DNA of 32,405 bases from assembly GCA_002331025.1 (NCBI GenBank), contig DCYG01000034.1, positions 1-32,405 on the forward strand, given 5' to 3'. This document shows, piece after piece, positions 24,723 to 32,188 of the stretch. Source of the DNA: Firmicutes bacterium UBA2116 (GTDB lineage Bacteria > Bacillota > Clostridia > Tissierellales > Sedimentibacteraceae). The translations under genes were made by a program, and so were the position numbers. Numbering within the stretch: the first letter of the stretch is position 1; each line of letters opens with the position of its first letter. The notes below the pieces were generated by a model that saw only the letters and a list, made by a program, of their open reading frames with translations, did no database searches and was not told where the DNA came from.

Positions 24723-25475
24723 TTATAATTCAAATATTTCACGGAATCTTTTCATGTACCCCCTGCTGATAGGTATAGTTTCATTCAATTTATTAAATTT
24801 AATATTGTATGCTCCATTAAACCACGGGCTTATTTTGTCTATTTTATCAATATTTACTATGTATCCCCTGTGACTTCTGAAAAAATAATTTTCATCAAGT
24901 TTTTTTCCCCATGTACTCAATGCATTAGGGCTTTTATAATTTCCCTTTTCAGTAACTATTGCTACATTTCCGTTAATAGAAGTCAAATAATAAATGTCCG
25001 AGAGATTTATTAGTATTATATTTTCATCTTCCCAAACAGGTATTTTTTTATTGTATTGCACATGTGGTTTTTTGATAAAGATATCTTCCTTTTCTTTATT
25101 CCTGTGTTTTTCACGTAAAGCTTTTTCAACAACAGACAGAACCTCTTGATTATTCCATGGCTTTGCAATATAGTAATAAATTCCTACTTCGTTAATTGCT
25201 GAAATGGTAACATGAACATCTATATATCCTGTAATGAGAATTCTTATGGCGTTAGGCAGAATATTTTTTGTAATCTTTAAGATTTCAATACCCGATATTT
25301 CAGGCATGTTGTAATCACACAATATTACATCTATCTCATGATTTTTAATAATATCGATCGCTTTATCAGATTTATCTGCTGAATAAATGATATATTCATT
25401 CTTACTTAAAATTCGTTTTAAAGCATTAATAATATTTTGATCATCATCAATTATCAATATATTAAAGTTATCCAT
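24723..25475 (-). CDS. LytTR-family response regulator
   Basis: A 250-residue two-domain regulator. The receiver (1-122) has DDD at 10-12, phosphoacceptor Asp54 (ILCDYNMPE), Thr82 in ITGY and Lys105 in KPWNN. The LytTR DNA-binding domain (about 150-248) has FFRSHRGYIVNIDKI. The start has GAGG 9 bp upstream. It has its own promoter and terminator, so it is monocistronic, and it is divergent from the agr locus. Its receiver is of the same kind as that of the nearby REC-HDOD protein, so both may take phosphate from the same PAS kinase; this is inference. Confidence 0.93.
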   Translation of the reverse strand: MDNFNILIIDDDQNIINALKRILSKNEYIIYSADKSDKAIDIIKNHEIDVILCDYNMPEISGIEILKITKNILPNAIRILITGYIDVHVTISAINEVGIYYYIAKPWNNQEVLSVVEKALREKHRNKEKEDIFIKKPHVQYNKKIPVWEDENIILINLSDIYYLTSINGNVAIVTEKGNYKSPNALSTWGKKLDENYFFRSHRGYIVNIDKIDKISPWFNGAYNIKFNKLNETIPISRGYMKRFREIFEL

Positions 25476-25512
25476 AATTTCAGCCTCACTTAACTTATTA
25501 AGTTTTGTTAAT

Positions 25513-25541
25513 ATTCTATCATAAGGTTAAACAAATAGCAA
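25513..25541 (-). promoter_or_regulatory. Promoter of the minus-strand LytTR gene
   Basis: On the minus strand, TTGCTA (25536-25541) and TAGAAT (25513-25518) are 17 bp apart, and TGA directly before the -10 makes it an extended -10 promoter. It lies about 40 bp upstream of the start codon. Confidence 0.65.
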
Positions 25542-25640
25542 TAATTGCATAAAATCAATACAAAATCATTATGCTCTATCTATAAAAATAAGATTGAACT
25601 CTCTCTGTTATCTATAAAGCTCCCTTATGGTTAATTAAAT

Positions 25641-25752
25641 ACGTGCAGTGCATTTTTATCCATTGAAATAATATAACCAATTAATTGTAAATTACGCTCA
25701 TAGCATAAATTACTGACAGCAAGACGGGCAGTGAATTTTTATCCGTTGCAAA
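25641..25752. repeat. Long direct repeat, 83 bp apart
   Basis: ACGTGCAGTGCATTTTTATC at 25641 and onward recurs as ACGGGCAGTGAATTTTTATC at 25724. Over 29 bases about 24 match, continuing into CCATTG/CCGTTG. The 83-bp spacing equals eight helical turns. It lies in the control region shared by two LytTR-regulator genes. Confidence 0.6.
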
Positions 25753-25846
25753 TCGATTACATTATGATTAATTATTCATTGAATATTTTACAATTTGTGA
25801 TAAAATATTATATATACTTATATATACTAATGTAGGATGTGAAAAT

Positions 25847-26569
25847 ATGGGAATTAATATTGCCGTTTGCGATGATTCAAAGGAATACAGCGAAATTATT
25901 ACAGAAATTATAAAAAGAATTGTTAATAATAGAACGAATGTTAATACATTTAATTCAGGACATGATCTTGTACAAGCTTTTAAGGAAAACAAATTTGACA
26001 TCATATTTTTAGATATGGAAATGCCTGAAATAAATGGCATCGAAACAGGATTAAAAATAAGGGAGATGAGCGATAAAGCTATTATATTCTATCTGACATC
26101 ACATAAAGAATATGCCTTTGAATCCTATAGGGTCAAGGCTAGAGATTATCTTTTGAAGCCTGTAAACCTTTCTGTAATTGAAAAAGTATTGAATGAATGT
26201 CTGCTGGAATTAGAAGGAAGCTTAAATTATTTAGACGTAAAGGACATAAAGGGAATCATTCACCGTATACCTATTGATGACGTTACACACGTATTAAGGA
26301 AGAAGGAAGACCGGAAACTACATATTTATTGTTTGGACAATAAAGAAATTATCACATCACAAACTCTTGAAAGCATTGAAAGGGCATTGATATATAAGGA
26401 ACACATAGTAAGAGCCAGTAAATCATGCTTGGTAAATATGGTCAATGTCAGAGAAATAAGGAAAAATGTAATTTATTTCAGTAATGAAGCAAGGGAAGAG
26501 GCAAGTCGCAGATGCCTATCAGAATTGGTTAATAAATTTAAACTAAAAAAACTGGCGGTGAAAATATGA
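25847..26569 (+). CDS. agrA: AgrA-type LytTR response regulator
   Basis: A 240-residue regulator. The receiver (1-122) has DD at 9-10, phosphoacceptor Asp56 (IIFLDMEMPE), Thr84 and Lys104 (YLLKPVN). The LytTR domain (about 138-236) has HIVRASKSCLVNMVNVREI. It is the first gene of the agr locus, overlapping the kinase gene by ATGA, so the two are made together. Start ATG 25847 with AGGATGTG upstream. Expected role: phosphorylated by the kinase at 26566-27891 and then activating the agrDB promoter at 28012-28040. The symbol is given for its place in an agr locus. Confidence 0.9.
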   Translation: MGINIAVCDDSKEYSEIITEIIKRIVNNRTNVNTFNSGHDLVQAFKENKFDIIFLDMEMPEINGIETGLKIREMSDKAIIFYLTSHKEYAFESYRVKARDYLLKPVNLSVIEKVLNECLLELEGSLNYLDVKDIKGIIHRIPIDDVTHVLRKKEDRKLHIYCLDNKEIITSQTLESIERALIYKEHIVRASKSCLVNMVNVREIRKNVIYFSNEAREEASRRCLSELVNKFKLKKLAVKI

Positions 26570-27891
26570 AGTGGGGTTTAATAGAATTAACAGTTAATTT
26601 TCTTCAGGTCTTTGTAATTTTAAAAATATTCGAACTACGCTATGACAGAAGATTTAATTTTAAATATTCTGTTGAAGTTGCTATCTTACTTATGACGTTA
26701 GCATTGAGCTTAATAAACTATAATGTCCCAATTGGGATGAATCCAGTTATATATTTAAGCTACATTGTATTTTTTTATATTTTAACTGTTATTATCTTTA
26801 CGGGAAATGTTTTTTCTAAAGTTGTATCAATGTTTTTGACCATGACTATTCTTGGCGCATGTGAATTGTTGGCGGTCGTTTTTATTTCTTCAATAACAGG
26901 AATAGATTTTAAGCTATATCAAGAACAAAATTTCACAAGATTAGAGGGTATGATAATTTCCCAAATTTTATTTGTATATACATATATGTTCATGAGGAAA
27001 ACAACCAAAAAAGAAAGATTAAATTTATTTGATAATAGATATTACTTTCTGGTTGGCTCAATTTTGTTTTTAACTATTACTACAATTTTTATGGTAATTT
27101 GGATGTACGGGAGTATCAAAATTGAAAATGAAGGTATCAATAATACATTAGTTGTATTAACGATGTGTGTTTCGCTTATTTCAATAGCATCCATAGCTTT
27201 AACAAATCGAATCATTAAAGATATGAATGAAAAACATAAAAATGATCTGGAACTGCAGCAAATGAAAATGGAGCATGCATATTTTTCAGATGTAAATTCT
27301 GTATTGGAAGAAATAAGAATTTTAAGACACGATATGCGTGGAGAGCTTGCAATAATTCATGCTTACAATGAATTGGATCAAAGAGACAACATAAGGAATC
27401 ACATCGAAAAAAAGCTTCATGAAATGGATATACAGCTTTTGCCTAAGATAGACAAGGACAATATAATTACATCATTTTTGAATTTCAAGCTGAAAGAAGC
27501 AAGAAGTAAAGAAATAGATGTATACATAGAAAGTGAACTTACTGAAGAAAATGAAATATATATTAATAAAGAAGATATATGCCGTGTATTAAACAATATT
27601 ATTAATAATGCAATTGAAGCCTGCAATAAGTGTGAAGAATGCATCGAAAAATACATAAAGCTTAACATAGATATGGTGGGAAACTGCATTGTAATAAAAT
27701 CTGAAAACCCCTATTCGGGTGAGTTGAATAAAGAAGGAAACAAAATACTTACTATTAAAAAGGATAGAACGAGGCATGGCTACGGGCTGAAAAGCATTGA
27801 GAGTATCGCTGAAAAATACGGAGGCTCAATGAAATTAATCTATGATGATAAAATATTTGTTATAGAAGTTTACATGCTGACTAAAATTTAG
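26566..27891 (+). CDS. agrC: AgrC-type sensor histidine kinase (quorum receptor)
   Basis: A 441-residue kinase with six or seven hydrophobic segments in residues 1-214, as in peptide-sensing AgrC receptors, then a HPK10-type dimerisation helix with His255 in ILRHDMRGELA, and a GHKL ATPase domain with the N-box NNIINNAIEACNK (343-355) and HGYGLKSI (404-411). The four-base overlap with agrA and the nearby agrD and agrB genes identify the ligand as the cyclic peptide encoded at 28071-28208. Ligand specificity lies in the N-terminal membrane domain and cannot be read here. Confidence 0.92.
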   Translation: MKWGLIELTVNFLQVFVILKIFELRYDRRFNFKYSVEVAILLMTLALSLINYNVPIGMNPVIYLSYIVFFYILTVIIFTGNVFSKVVSMFLTMTILGACELLAVVFISSITGIDFKLYQEQNFTRLEGMIISQILFVYTYMFMRKTTKKERLNLFDNRYYFLVGSILFLTITTIFMVIWMYGSIKIENEGINNTLVVLTMCVSLISIASIALTNRIIKDMNEKHKNDLELQQMKMEHAYFSDVNSVLEEIRILRHDMRGELAIIHAYNELDQRDNIRNHIEKKLHEMDIQLLPKIDKDNIITSFLNFKLKEARSKEIDVYIESELTEENEIYINKEDICRVLNNIINNAIEACNKCEECIEKYIKLNIDMVGNCIVIKSENPYSGELNKEGNKILTIKKDRTRHGYGLKSIESIAEKYGGSMKLIYDDKIFVIEVYMLTKI

Positions 27892-27919
27892 ATGCAATTT
27901 AAGATTATGGAACAAATAC

Positions 27920-27948
27920 ACTTGTAAAGGTTGATTACAAGTTTATTT
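27920..27948 (+). terminator. Probable terminator after agrC
   Basis: ACTTGTAA (27920-27927) pairs with TTACAAGT (27935-27942) around a 7-base loop, followed by TTATTTT. It is AT-rich and moderate in strength, but it separates agrAC from agrDB. Confidence 0.6.
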
Positions 27949-27994
27949 TAGGTTTTTAAATACCGCTTAAGCAACGAAAACAACCGAATAGGCG

Positions 27995-28040
27995 TTTTTG
28001 CGCGAAAAATGTTGAATAATGTGTAAAAATAGGATATTAT
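27995..28040 (+). promoter_or_regulatory. agrDB promoter with upstream palindrome
   Basis: TTGAAT (28012-28017) and TATTAT (28035-28040) are 17 bp apart. Just upstream is a near-palindrome, TTTTTGCGCGAAAAA (27995-28009), and a tandem CAACGAAAA/CAACCGAAT (27972-27989). These are candidate sites for the agrA product, although they do not match the classical spaced AgrA direct repeat well. Confidence 0.65.
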
Positions 28041-28070
28041 GTTGTTAACGTTTGAAAGGAGGGGTGTAAA

Positions 28071-28208
28071 GTGAAAAAAACTTTATCCTTTATGTCATGT
28101 ATTGCTGCATTTTTGGTGGTGACTGCTCAAACAACTATGGGGACGACATGCATATTTTTGTTTAATCAACCAAAGGTTCCGCAATGCTTGCTGAAAGATG
28201 ATAAATAA
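28071..28208 (+). CDS. agrD: AgrD-type cyclic lactone autoinducer peptide precursor
   Basis: A 45-residue peptide gene with a GTG start (28071) and strong AAAGGAGG. The N-terminal part is hydrophobic and basic (MKKTLSFMSC, then IAAFLVV), as in AgrD leaders. The core TTCIFLFNQPKVP follows the clostridial pattern: ring-forming Cys27, four residues to Phe31, then the QPKVP recognition stretch cut away by AgrB. The predicted signal is a five-residue thiolactone ring, CIFLF, with an N-terminal tail of unknown length. A further Cys39 in the tail is discarded with it. The stop overlaps agrB by 11 bases, implying coupled translation. Confidence 0.88.
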   Translation: MKKTLSFMSCIAAFLVVTAQTTMGTTCIFLFNQPKVPQCLLKDDK

Positions 28209-28758
28209 GATTTCTGTTTTCTTATCTGAAGGAATTGGGCTTAAGCTCAATTCCTCTGATAATGAAAAGGAGGTGTATGCATACAGCATCGAGGTACTGC
28301 TGTCTTTGCTGTTAAATTTATTATTCCTTTCTACGGCGGCGTATATTCTAAACAAAAAACTTGAGCTTTTAGTTTTTATCATTTTTCTCTCGGGTCTTAA
28401 GGTTTATGCTGGCGGCTATCATTCAAAAACACATTTAGAATGCTTTTCCGTTACACTGATAGTATTTCTAATTTCAGCTCTAAGCAATACGTATTTAACA
28501 GCATATGGGGAAATAATTTTAGCAATTGGAATCCTGTTTTCAACAATCATGGTTTTCTTACTTGCACCGGCGGAAAATGAAAATAAGCCTTTGAGTAAAA
28601 AGGAAAAAAGTAAGTACAAGTTAATAAGCAGAATAATAGTCATAGTGTTGAGTTTAGCTGCTGTTGCTCTGTATTTTGTACGGGTTAGTACCGGTTATAT
28701 TTATATCACGGCAGTTGTGGCAATGGTAATTGAATCGGTAAGTTTGTTAAGAAAGTGA
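28198..28758 (+). CDS. agrB: AgrB-type autoinducer-processing membrane protease
   Basis: A 186-residue integral membrane cysteine endopeptidase that cuts the AgrD tail and forms the thiolactone ring. The catalytic His75 (AGGYHSKTHLECF) and Cys82 are seven residues apart, as in S. aureus AgrB (His77/Cys84). Several hydrophobic segments surround them, and PAENENKPLSKKEK at about 124-137 is the typical cytoplasmic loop. It starts inside agrD in another frame, with no good ribosome-binding site of its own, so its translation probably depends on agrD. Confidence 0.94.
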   Translation: MINKISVFLSEGIGLKLNSSDNEKEVYAYSIEVLLSLLLNLLFLSTAAYILNKKLELLVFIIFLSGLKVYAGGYHSKTHLECFSVTLIVFLISALSNTYLTAYGEIILAIGILFSTIMVFLLAPAENENKPLSKKEKSKYKLISRIIVIVLSLAAVALYFVRVSTGYIYITAVVAMVIESVSLLRK

Positions 28759-28780
28759 AGCGTTATTAAGTATTGGGTTA

Positions 28781-28811
28781 AATTGACAGTTGGGTGTAAC
28801 TGTCAATTTTT
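28781..28811 (+). terminator. Terminator after agrB
   Basis: AATTGACAGTT (28781-28791) pairs perfectly with AACTGTCAATT (28798-28808) around GGGTGT, followed by a T-tract. It ends the signalling island. Confidence 0.93.
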
Positions 28812-28814
28812 ATG

Positions 28815-28843
28815 TTGTAAATTTATTGGAATAATGATATTAT
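28815..28843 (+). promoter_or_regulatory. Promoter of the ecfA1-ecfA2-ecfT-truA operon
   Basis: TTGTAA (28815-28820) and TATTAT (28838-28843) are 17 bp apart. The start of transcription should fall near 28850, exactly where the structured leader begins. Confidence 0.65.
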
Positions 28844-28849
28844 TTATTG

Positions 28850-28953
28850 CAGTAAAACTAATTCGTATTAAATTAGTTCCCTTGAAGCGAATTAGTAATA
28901 CTGTTTTCTTATGTTACGGACAAAGATTTGTCCGTATTCAATAAGAACAGTGT
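28850..28953 (+). ncRNA. Structured leader of the ecf operon: two large hairpins
   Basis: Helix 1 pairs CAGTA (28850-28854) and ACTAATTCG (28857-28865) with CGAATTAGT (28888-28896) and TACTG (28899-28903), leaving a 22-base loop. Helix 2 contains the perfect palindrome TACGGACAAA-GA-TTTGTCCGTA (28915-28936), extended by an outer stem of ACTGTTTTCTTAT (28900-28912) with ATAAGAACAGT (28943-28953), one bulge. The two share 28900-28903, so they compete at their base. The ecfA1 start is 27 bases further on. No T-tract follows, so it is not a plain terminator. I do not recognise a known riboswitch class. Confidence 0.6.
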
Positions 28954-28979
28954 ATGAAAATAAATATATAGGTGCTTAT

Positions 28980-29807
28980 ATGATTGAAAACATAATTAAA
29001 ATTGAAAATGTTAAATATAAATATGAAAAAGAAAGCAATGATTATGCGCTGAATGGCATTAGTCTTGAAATAAGACAGGGTGAATTTACTGCGATTATAG
29101 GTCATAACGGTTCCGGAAAATCCACCCTTGCTAAGCTGATAAACTCTATTTTACTGCCCACGGAAGGAAAAATATATGTAAAAGGCATGGATACCTCTGA
29201 TGATTCAAAGCTATGGGACATCAGGCAGTCAGCGGGAATGGTATTTCAAAACCCGGACAATCAGCTTGTTGCAACCATTGTAGAAGAGGATATCGCCTTC
29301 GGACCGGAAAATCAAGGTGTAGAACCTTCTGAAATCAGGAAAAGAGTTGATGATGCCTTAAATACGGTTGGTATGTATGAATATAGAAAAAGACCTCCGC
29401 ATATGCTTTCAGGCGGTCAAAAACAAAGAATAGCAATTGCAGGCATACTTGCTTTAAATTCGGATTGCATCGTGCTGGATGAACCGACTGCAATGCTTGA
29501 TCCTTCAGGCAGAAGAGAAGTAATGGATACTCTGAAAAAATTAAATAAAGCCGGAAAAACAATTTTACTGATTACGCATTACATGGATGAAGCGGTACAG
29601 GCGGACAGAGTTGTAATAATAGATAAGGGCAGCATAAAATTAGACGGTACTCCGAAAGAGGTTTTTAGAAATATTGACGAAATCAAAAAATTCGGATTGG
29701 ATGTTCCTCAGGTTACCGAACTTGCTCAGGAACTTGTAAAGGAAGGTATTAATATTCCGACCGATATAATAGACGTAAAGGAATTGGTGGATTTGTTATG
29801 TCAATAA
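28980..29807 (+). CDS. ecfA1: ECF transporter ATPase A1
   Basis: A 275-residue ABC ATPase of the energy-coupling module shared by vitamin and metal ECF transporters. Walker A is GHNGSGKST, the Q-loop is in FQNPDNQ, the signature is LSGGQKQR, and Walker B is CIVLDEPTAMLDPSGR. The C-terminal domain follows the ECF pattern (FGLDVPQVTELAQEL). ATG 28980 is chosen because AGGTG lies about 5 bp upstream and the family N terminus begins here; an in-frame ATG at 28911 lies inside the palindrome. It overlaps ecfA2 by 10 bp. Confidence 0.96.
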   Translation: MIENIIKIENVKYKYEKESNDYALNGISLEIRQGEFTAIIGHNGSGKSTLAKLINSILLPTEGKIYVKGMDTSDDSKLWDIRQSAGMVFQNPDNQLVATIVEEDIAFGPENQGVEPSEIRKRVDDALNTVGMYEYRKRPPHMLSGGQKQRIAIAGILALNSDCIVLDEPTAMLDPSGRREVMDTLKKLNKAGKTILLITHYMDEAVQADRVVIIDKGSIKLDGTPKEVFRNIDEIKKFGLDVPQVTELAQELVKEGINIPTDIIDVKELVDLLCQ

Positions 29808-30658
29808 AAGCAGAAAATATAAAATATATTTACAGTGAAGGAACACCTTTCAGAACAGTGGCTTTGGATGATATCAGCATAGAAGTCAAAGAAGGTGACT
29901 TTCTTGGTATAATAGGACATACCGGGTCGGGCAAATCTACATTGATTCAGCTTTTTAACGGATTGGAAAAACCAACAGAGGGTAAAATAATTGTCGATGA
30001 AATAACCGTTGGAGAGGACAAAAAGCTTCTCAGTAAAGTACGTCAAACCGTAGGTCTTGTTTTTCAATATCCTGAGTATCAGTTGTTTGAAGAAACTGTT
30101 GCCAAGGATGTTGCTTTTGGTCCAATGAACTTAAATTTACCGCAGGATGAAATAGATAAGAGAGTAAGGGAATCTTTGGAGTTAGTAGGCTTTAACTTTA
30201 ATAAAATAAAGGACGCTTCACCTTTCGATTTATCGGGAGGTCAAAAACGAAGGGTTGCCATTGCAGGTGTATTGGCAATGAAACCAAACTATTTAGTTTT
30301 GGATGAACCAACAGCCGGATTAGATCCTGCAGGCAGAAATGATTTGTTTGAAAAAATAAAAACTCTTCATAAGAAAGCTAATGTAACTGTTATTTTAGTT
30401 TCTCACAGCATGGAAGATATAGCTAAGCTGGTAAACAGGGTGATAGTTTTGTATAAAGGTAAAATTCATATGGAAGGAACACCTAAGGAAATTTATTCTC
30501 AGGCTGAAGAATTAAGAGAAATCGGCCTTGGTGTTCCTCAGGTTGCGGAAATAGTTAATGAGCTTAGAAACAGAGGTTTTAATATCAGGACGGATATACT
30601 CACTGTCGAAGAGGCGAAGGAAGAGATTTTGAAAGAAGTGAGGAAGAGAAATGTTTAA
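29798..30658 (+). CDS. ecfA2: ECF transporter ATPase A2
   Basis: A 286-residue partner of EcfA1. Walker A is GHTGSGKST, Q-loop FQYPEYQLFEETV, signature LSGGQKRR, Walker B YLVLDEPTAGLDPAGR, and the IGLGVPQVAEIVNEL C-terminal segment is typical. It overlaps ecfA1 by 10 and ecfT by 8 bases, so the three proteins are probably made in balance. Confidence 0.96.
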   Translation: MSIKAENIKYIYSEGTPFRTVALDDISIEVKEGDFLGIIGHTGSGKSTLIQLFNGLEKPTEGKIIVDEITVGEDKKLLSKVRQTVGLVFQYPEYQLFEETVAKDVAFGPMNLNLPQDEIDKRVRESLELVGFNFNKIKDASPFDLSGGQKRRVAIAGVLAMKPNYLVLDEPTAGLDPAGRNDLFEKIKTLHKKANVTVILVSHSMEDIAKLVNRVIVLYKGKIHMEGTPKEIYSQAEELREIGLGVPQVAEIVNELRNRGFNIRTDILTVEEAKEEILKEVRKRNV

Positions 30659-31448
30659 AAATTTAACTATAGGACAGCATTACCCGGTGGAATCTCCCGT
30701 TCATGAACTTGATCCGAGGGTTAAGATAATAATGACATTTGTTTTCATAATATCCTTATTTCTTATTGAAAGCTTCGTAACTTACTTGGTAGTCGGATTA
30801 TTTTTAGCTCTGGCAATAAAGGTATCCAAGGTTCCTATTAAATTTGTTATAAAGGGCTTAAAACCGATTTTAATGATAATAATAATAACATTTATTATTA
30901 ACTTATTGATGACTCCCGGTAAGATAATTTTTCAGATTGGTTTTATAAAAATAACCGAAGAGGGATTAAGGCAGGCAGGCTTTATGGCAATACGTCTTAC
31001 CCTTCTTATTATGGGCACATCATTATTGACCTTGACAACATCTCCGATTATATTGACGGACGGCATAGAAAGCTTGCTGAATCCGTTTAAACGGTTCGGT
31101 CTGCCGGCACATGAGCTTGCCATGATGATGACGATAGCCCTCCGTTTCATACCGACATTGATGGAAGAAACAGAGAAAATAATGAAGGCACAAAAATCAA
31201 GAGGTGCTGATTTTGAAAGTGGAAATATTATGAGCAGAGCCAAAAACTTAGTCCCGTTGTTGGTTCCGCTTTTCATAAGTGCTTTCAGACGTGCGGATGA
31301 GCTTGCTATGGCAATGGAAGCAAGATGCTACAGAGGCGGAGAAAACAGGACGCGTATGAGACAGCTAAAAATATCAAAGGGTGATTTTGTTGCATCAGGT
31401 ATTTTTATAGTATACTTTGCAGCAATAATTATGATTAAGATATGGTAA
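30651..31448 (+). CDS. ecfT: ECF transporter transmembrane component T
   Basis: A 265-residue membrane protein with several hydrophobic segments from about residue 20 to 125 and one at the C terminus. The coupling helices that contact the ATPases carry the A-R-G signatures: MKAQKSRGADFE and MAMEARCYRGGENR. It links the ATPases to substrate-binding S components, which are encoded elsewhere. It overlaps truA by 7 bases. Confidence 0.95.
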   Translation: MFKNLTIGQHYPVESPVHELDPRVKIIMTFVFIISLFLIESFVTYLVVGLFLALAIKVSKVPIKFVIKGLKPILMIIIITFIINLLMTPGKIIFQIGFIKITEEGLRQAGFMAIRLTLLIMGTSLLTLTTSPIILTDGIESLLNPFKRFGLPAHELAMMMTIALRFIPTLMEETEKIMKAQKSRGADFESGNIMSRAKNLVPLLVPLFISAFRRADELAMAMEARCYRGGENRTRMRQLKISKGDFVASGIFIVYFAAIIMIKIW

Positions 31449-32188
31449 GGAATATAAAGCTTAAAATAAGCTACGACGGGACGCAATACCATGGGTGGCA
31501 GACCCAGTTAAACAGGGCTACAGTCCAGGAAACCATTGAGCAGGCAATATGCGTCGTAATGAAGCAAAAGGTTAATTTAACAGGTTCAGGAAGGACTGAC
31601 AGCGGAGTACATGCATTGGGACAGGTTGCAAATTTTGCTGCGGACACTAATATTCCAGAAGAGAAAATAAAAATTGCTTTAAATTCGATTTTGCCCAATG
31701 ATATAAGAATAATTGATTCGGTGGATGTTCCGATAGAGTTTAATTCAAGATTCGATGCTCATGATAAAACATACATGTATCAGATTTATAACAACAGTGT
31801 ATGGAGCCCTTTTTACAGCAGATATTCTTGTTTTGTTCCTGTCAGTATGGAATTTGATAAAATGGTTGAAGCTGCAAAGCATTTAGTCGGAACACATGAT
31901 TTTAAAGGATTTATGGCTGCAGGTTCAGATGTTAAAACAAGCATCAGGACTGTTTATGAAACTGAACTTATTAAAGAAGACCAATTAATCAGATTTTATA
32001 TAAACGGGAACGGATTTTTGTATAACATGGTCAGAATTATAGCAGGAACCTTAATAGATATAGGCAAGGGCACTAAAAGTATAAATTGTATAGAAGAGGC
32101 AATAATTAATAGAGACAGAACACTTTTAGGTCAGACGGCACCTGCTCAAGGATTGTTCTTAATGAGCGTAAATTATAACGATAGATGA
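31442..32188 (+). CDS. truA: tRNA pseudouridine(38-40) synthase TruA
   Basis: A 248-residue enzyme that converts uridine 38-40 of the tRNA anticodon arm to pseudouridine. The catalytic Asp53 lies in GSGRTDSGVHALGQV, and the family blocks ISYDGTQYHGWQTQ and GNGFLYNMVRIIAGTLI are intact. It overlaps ecfT and has no good ribosome-binding site of its own, pointing to coupled translation. In many Firmicutes rplM and rpsI follow; the window ends first. Confidence 0.96.
   Translation: MVRNIKLKISYDGTQYHGWQTQLNRATVQETIEQAICVVMKQKVNLTGSGRTDSGVHALGQVANFAADTNIPEEKIKIALNSILPNDIRIIDSVDVPIEFNSRFDAHDKTYMYQIYNNSVWSPFYSRYSCFVPVSMEFDKMVEAAKHLVGTHDFKGFMAAGSDVKTSIRTVYETELIKEDQLIRFYINGNGFLYNMVRIIAGTLIDIGKGTKSINCIEEAIINRDRTLLGQTAPAQGLFLMSVNYNDR

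Larger units (their letters stand above)
25476..25846. other. Divergent regulatory region between LytTR gene and agrA
   Basis: This 371-bp non-coding stretch holds the minus-strand promoter of the LytTR gene (25513-25541), a short repeat TATCTATAAA at 25577-25586 and 25609-25618, a long diverged direct repeat (25641-25669 and 25724-25752), and an AT-rich zone at 25787-25828 (TTTACA, several TATATA/TATACT hexamers) that should hold the agrA promoter, though no single -35/-10 pair stands out. Confidence 0.6.

Noticed and set aside
28095..28382. Minus-strand frame of 95 codons across agrD and agrB
   Set aside because: Both plus-strand genes are clearly real, and this frame shows no domain, membrane pattern or start signal.
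28911..28979. Earlier ATG for ecfA1 at 28911
   Set aside because: It lies inside a perfect palindrome, has no Shine-Dalgarno, and would add 23 residues absent from the family; ATG 28980 has AGGTG at good spacing.
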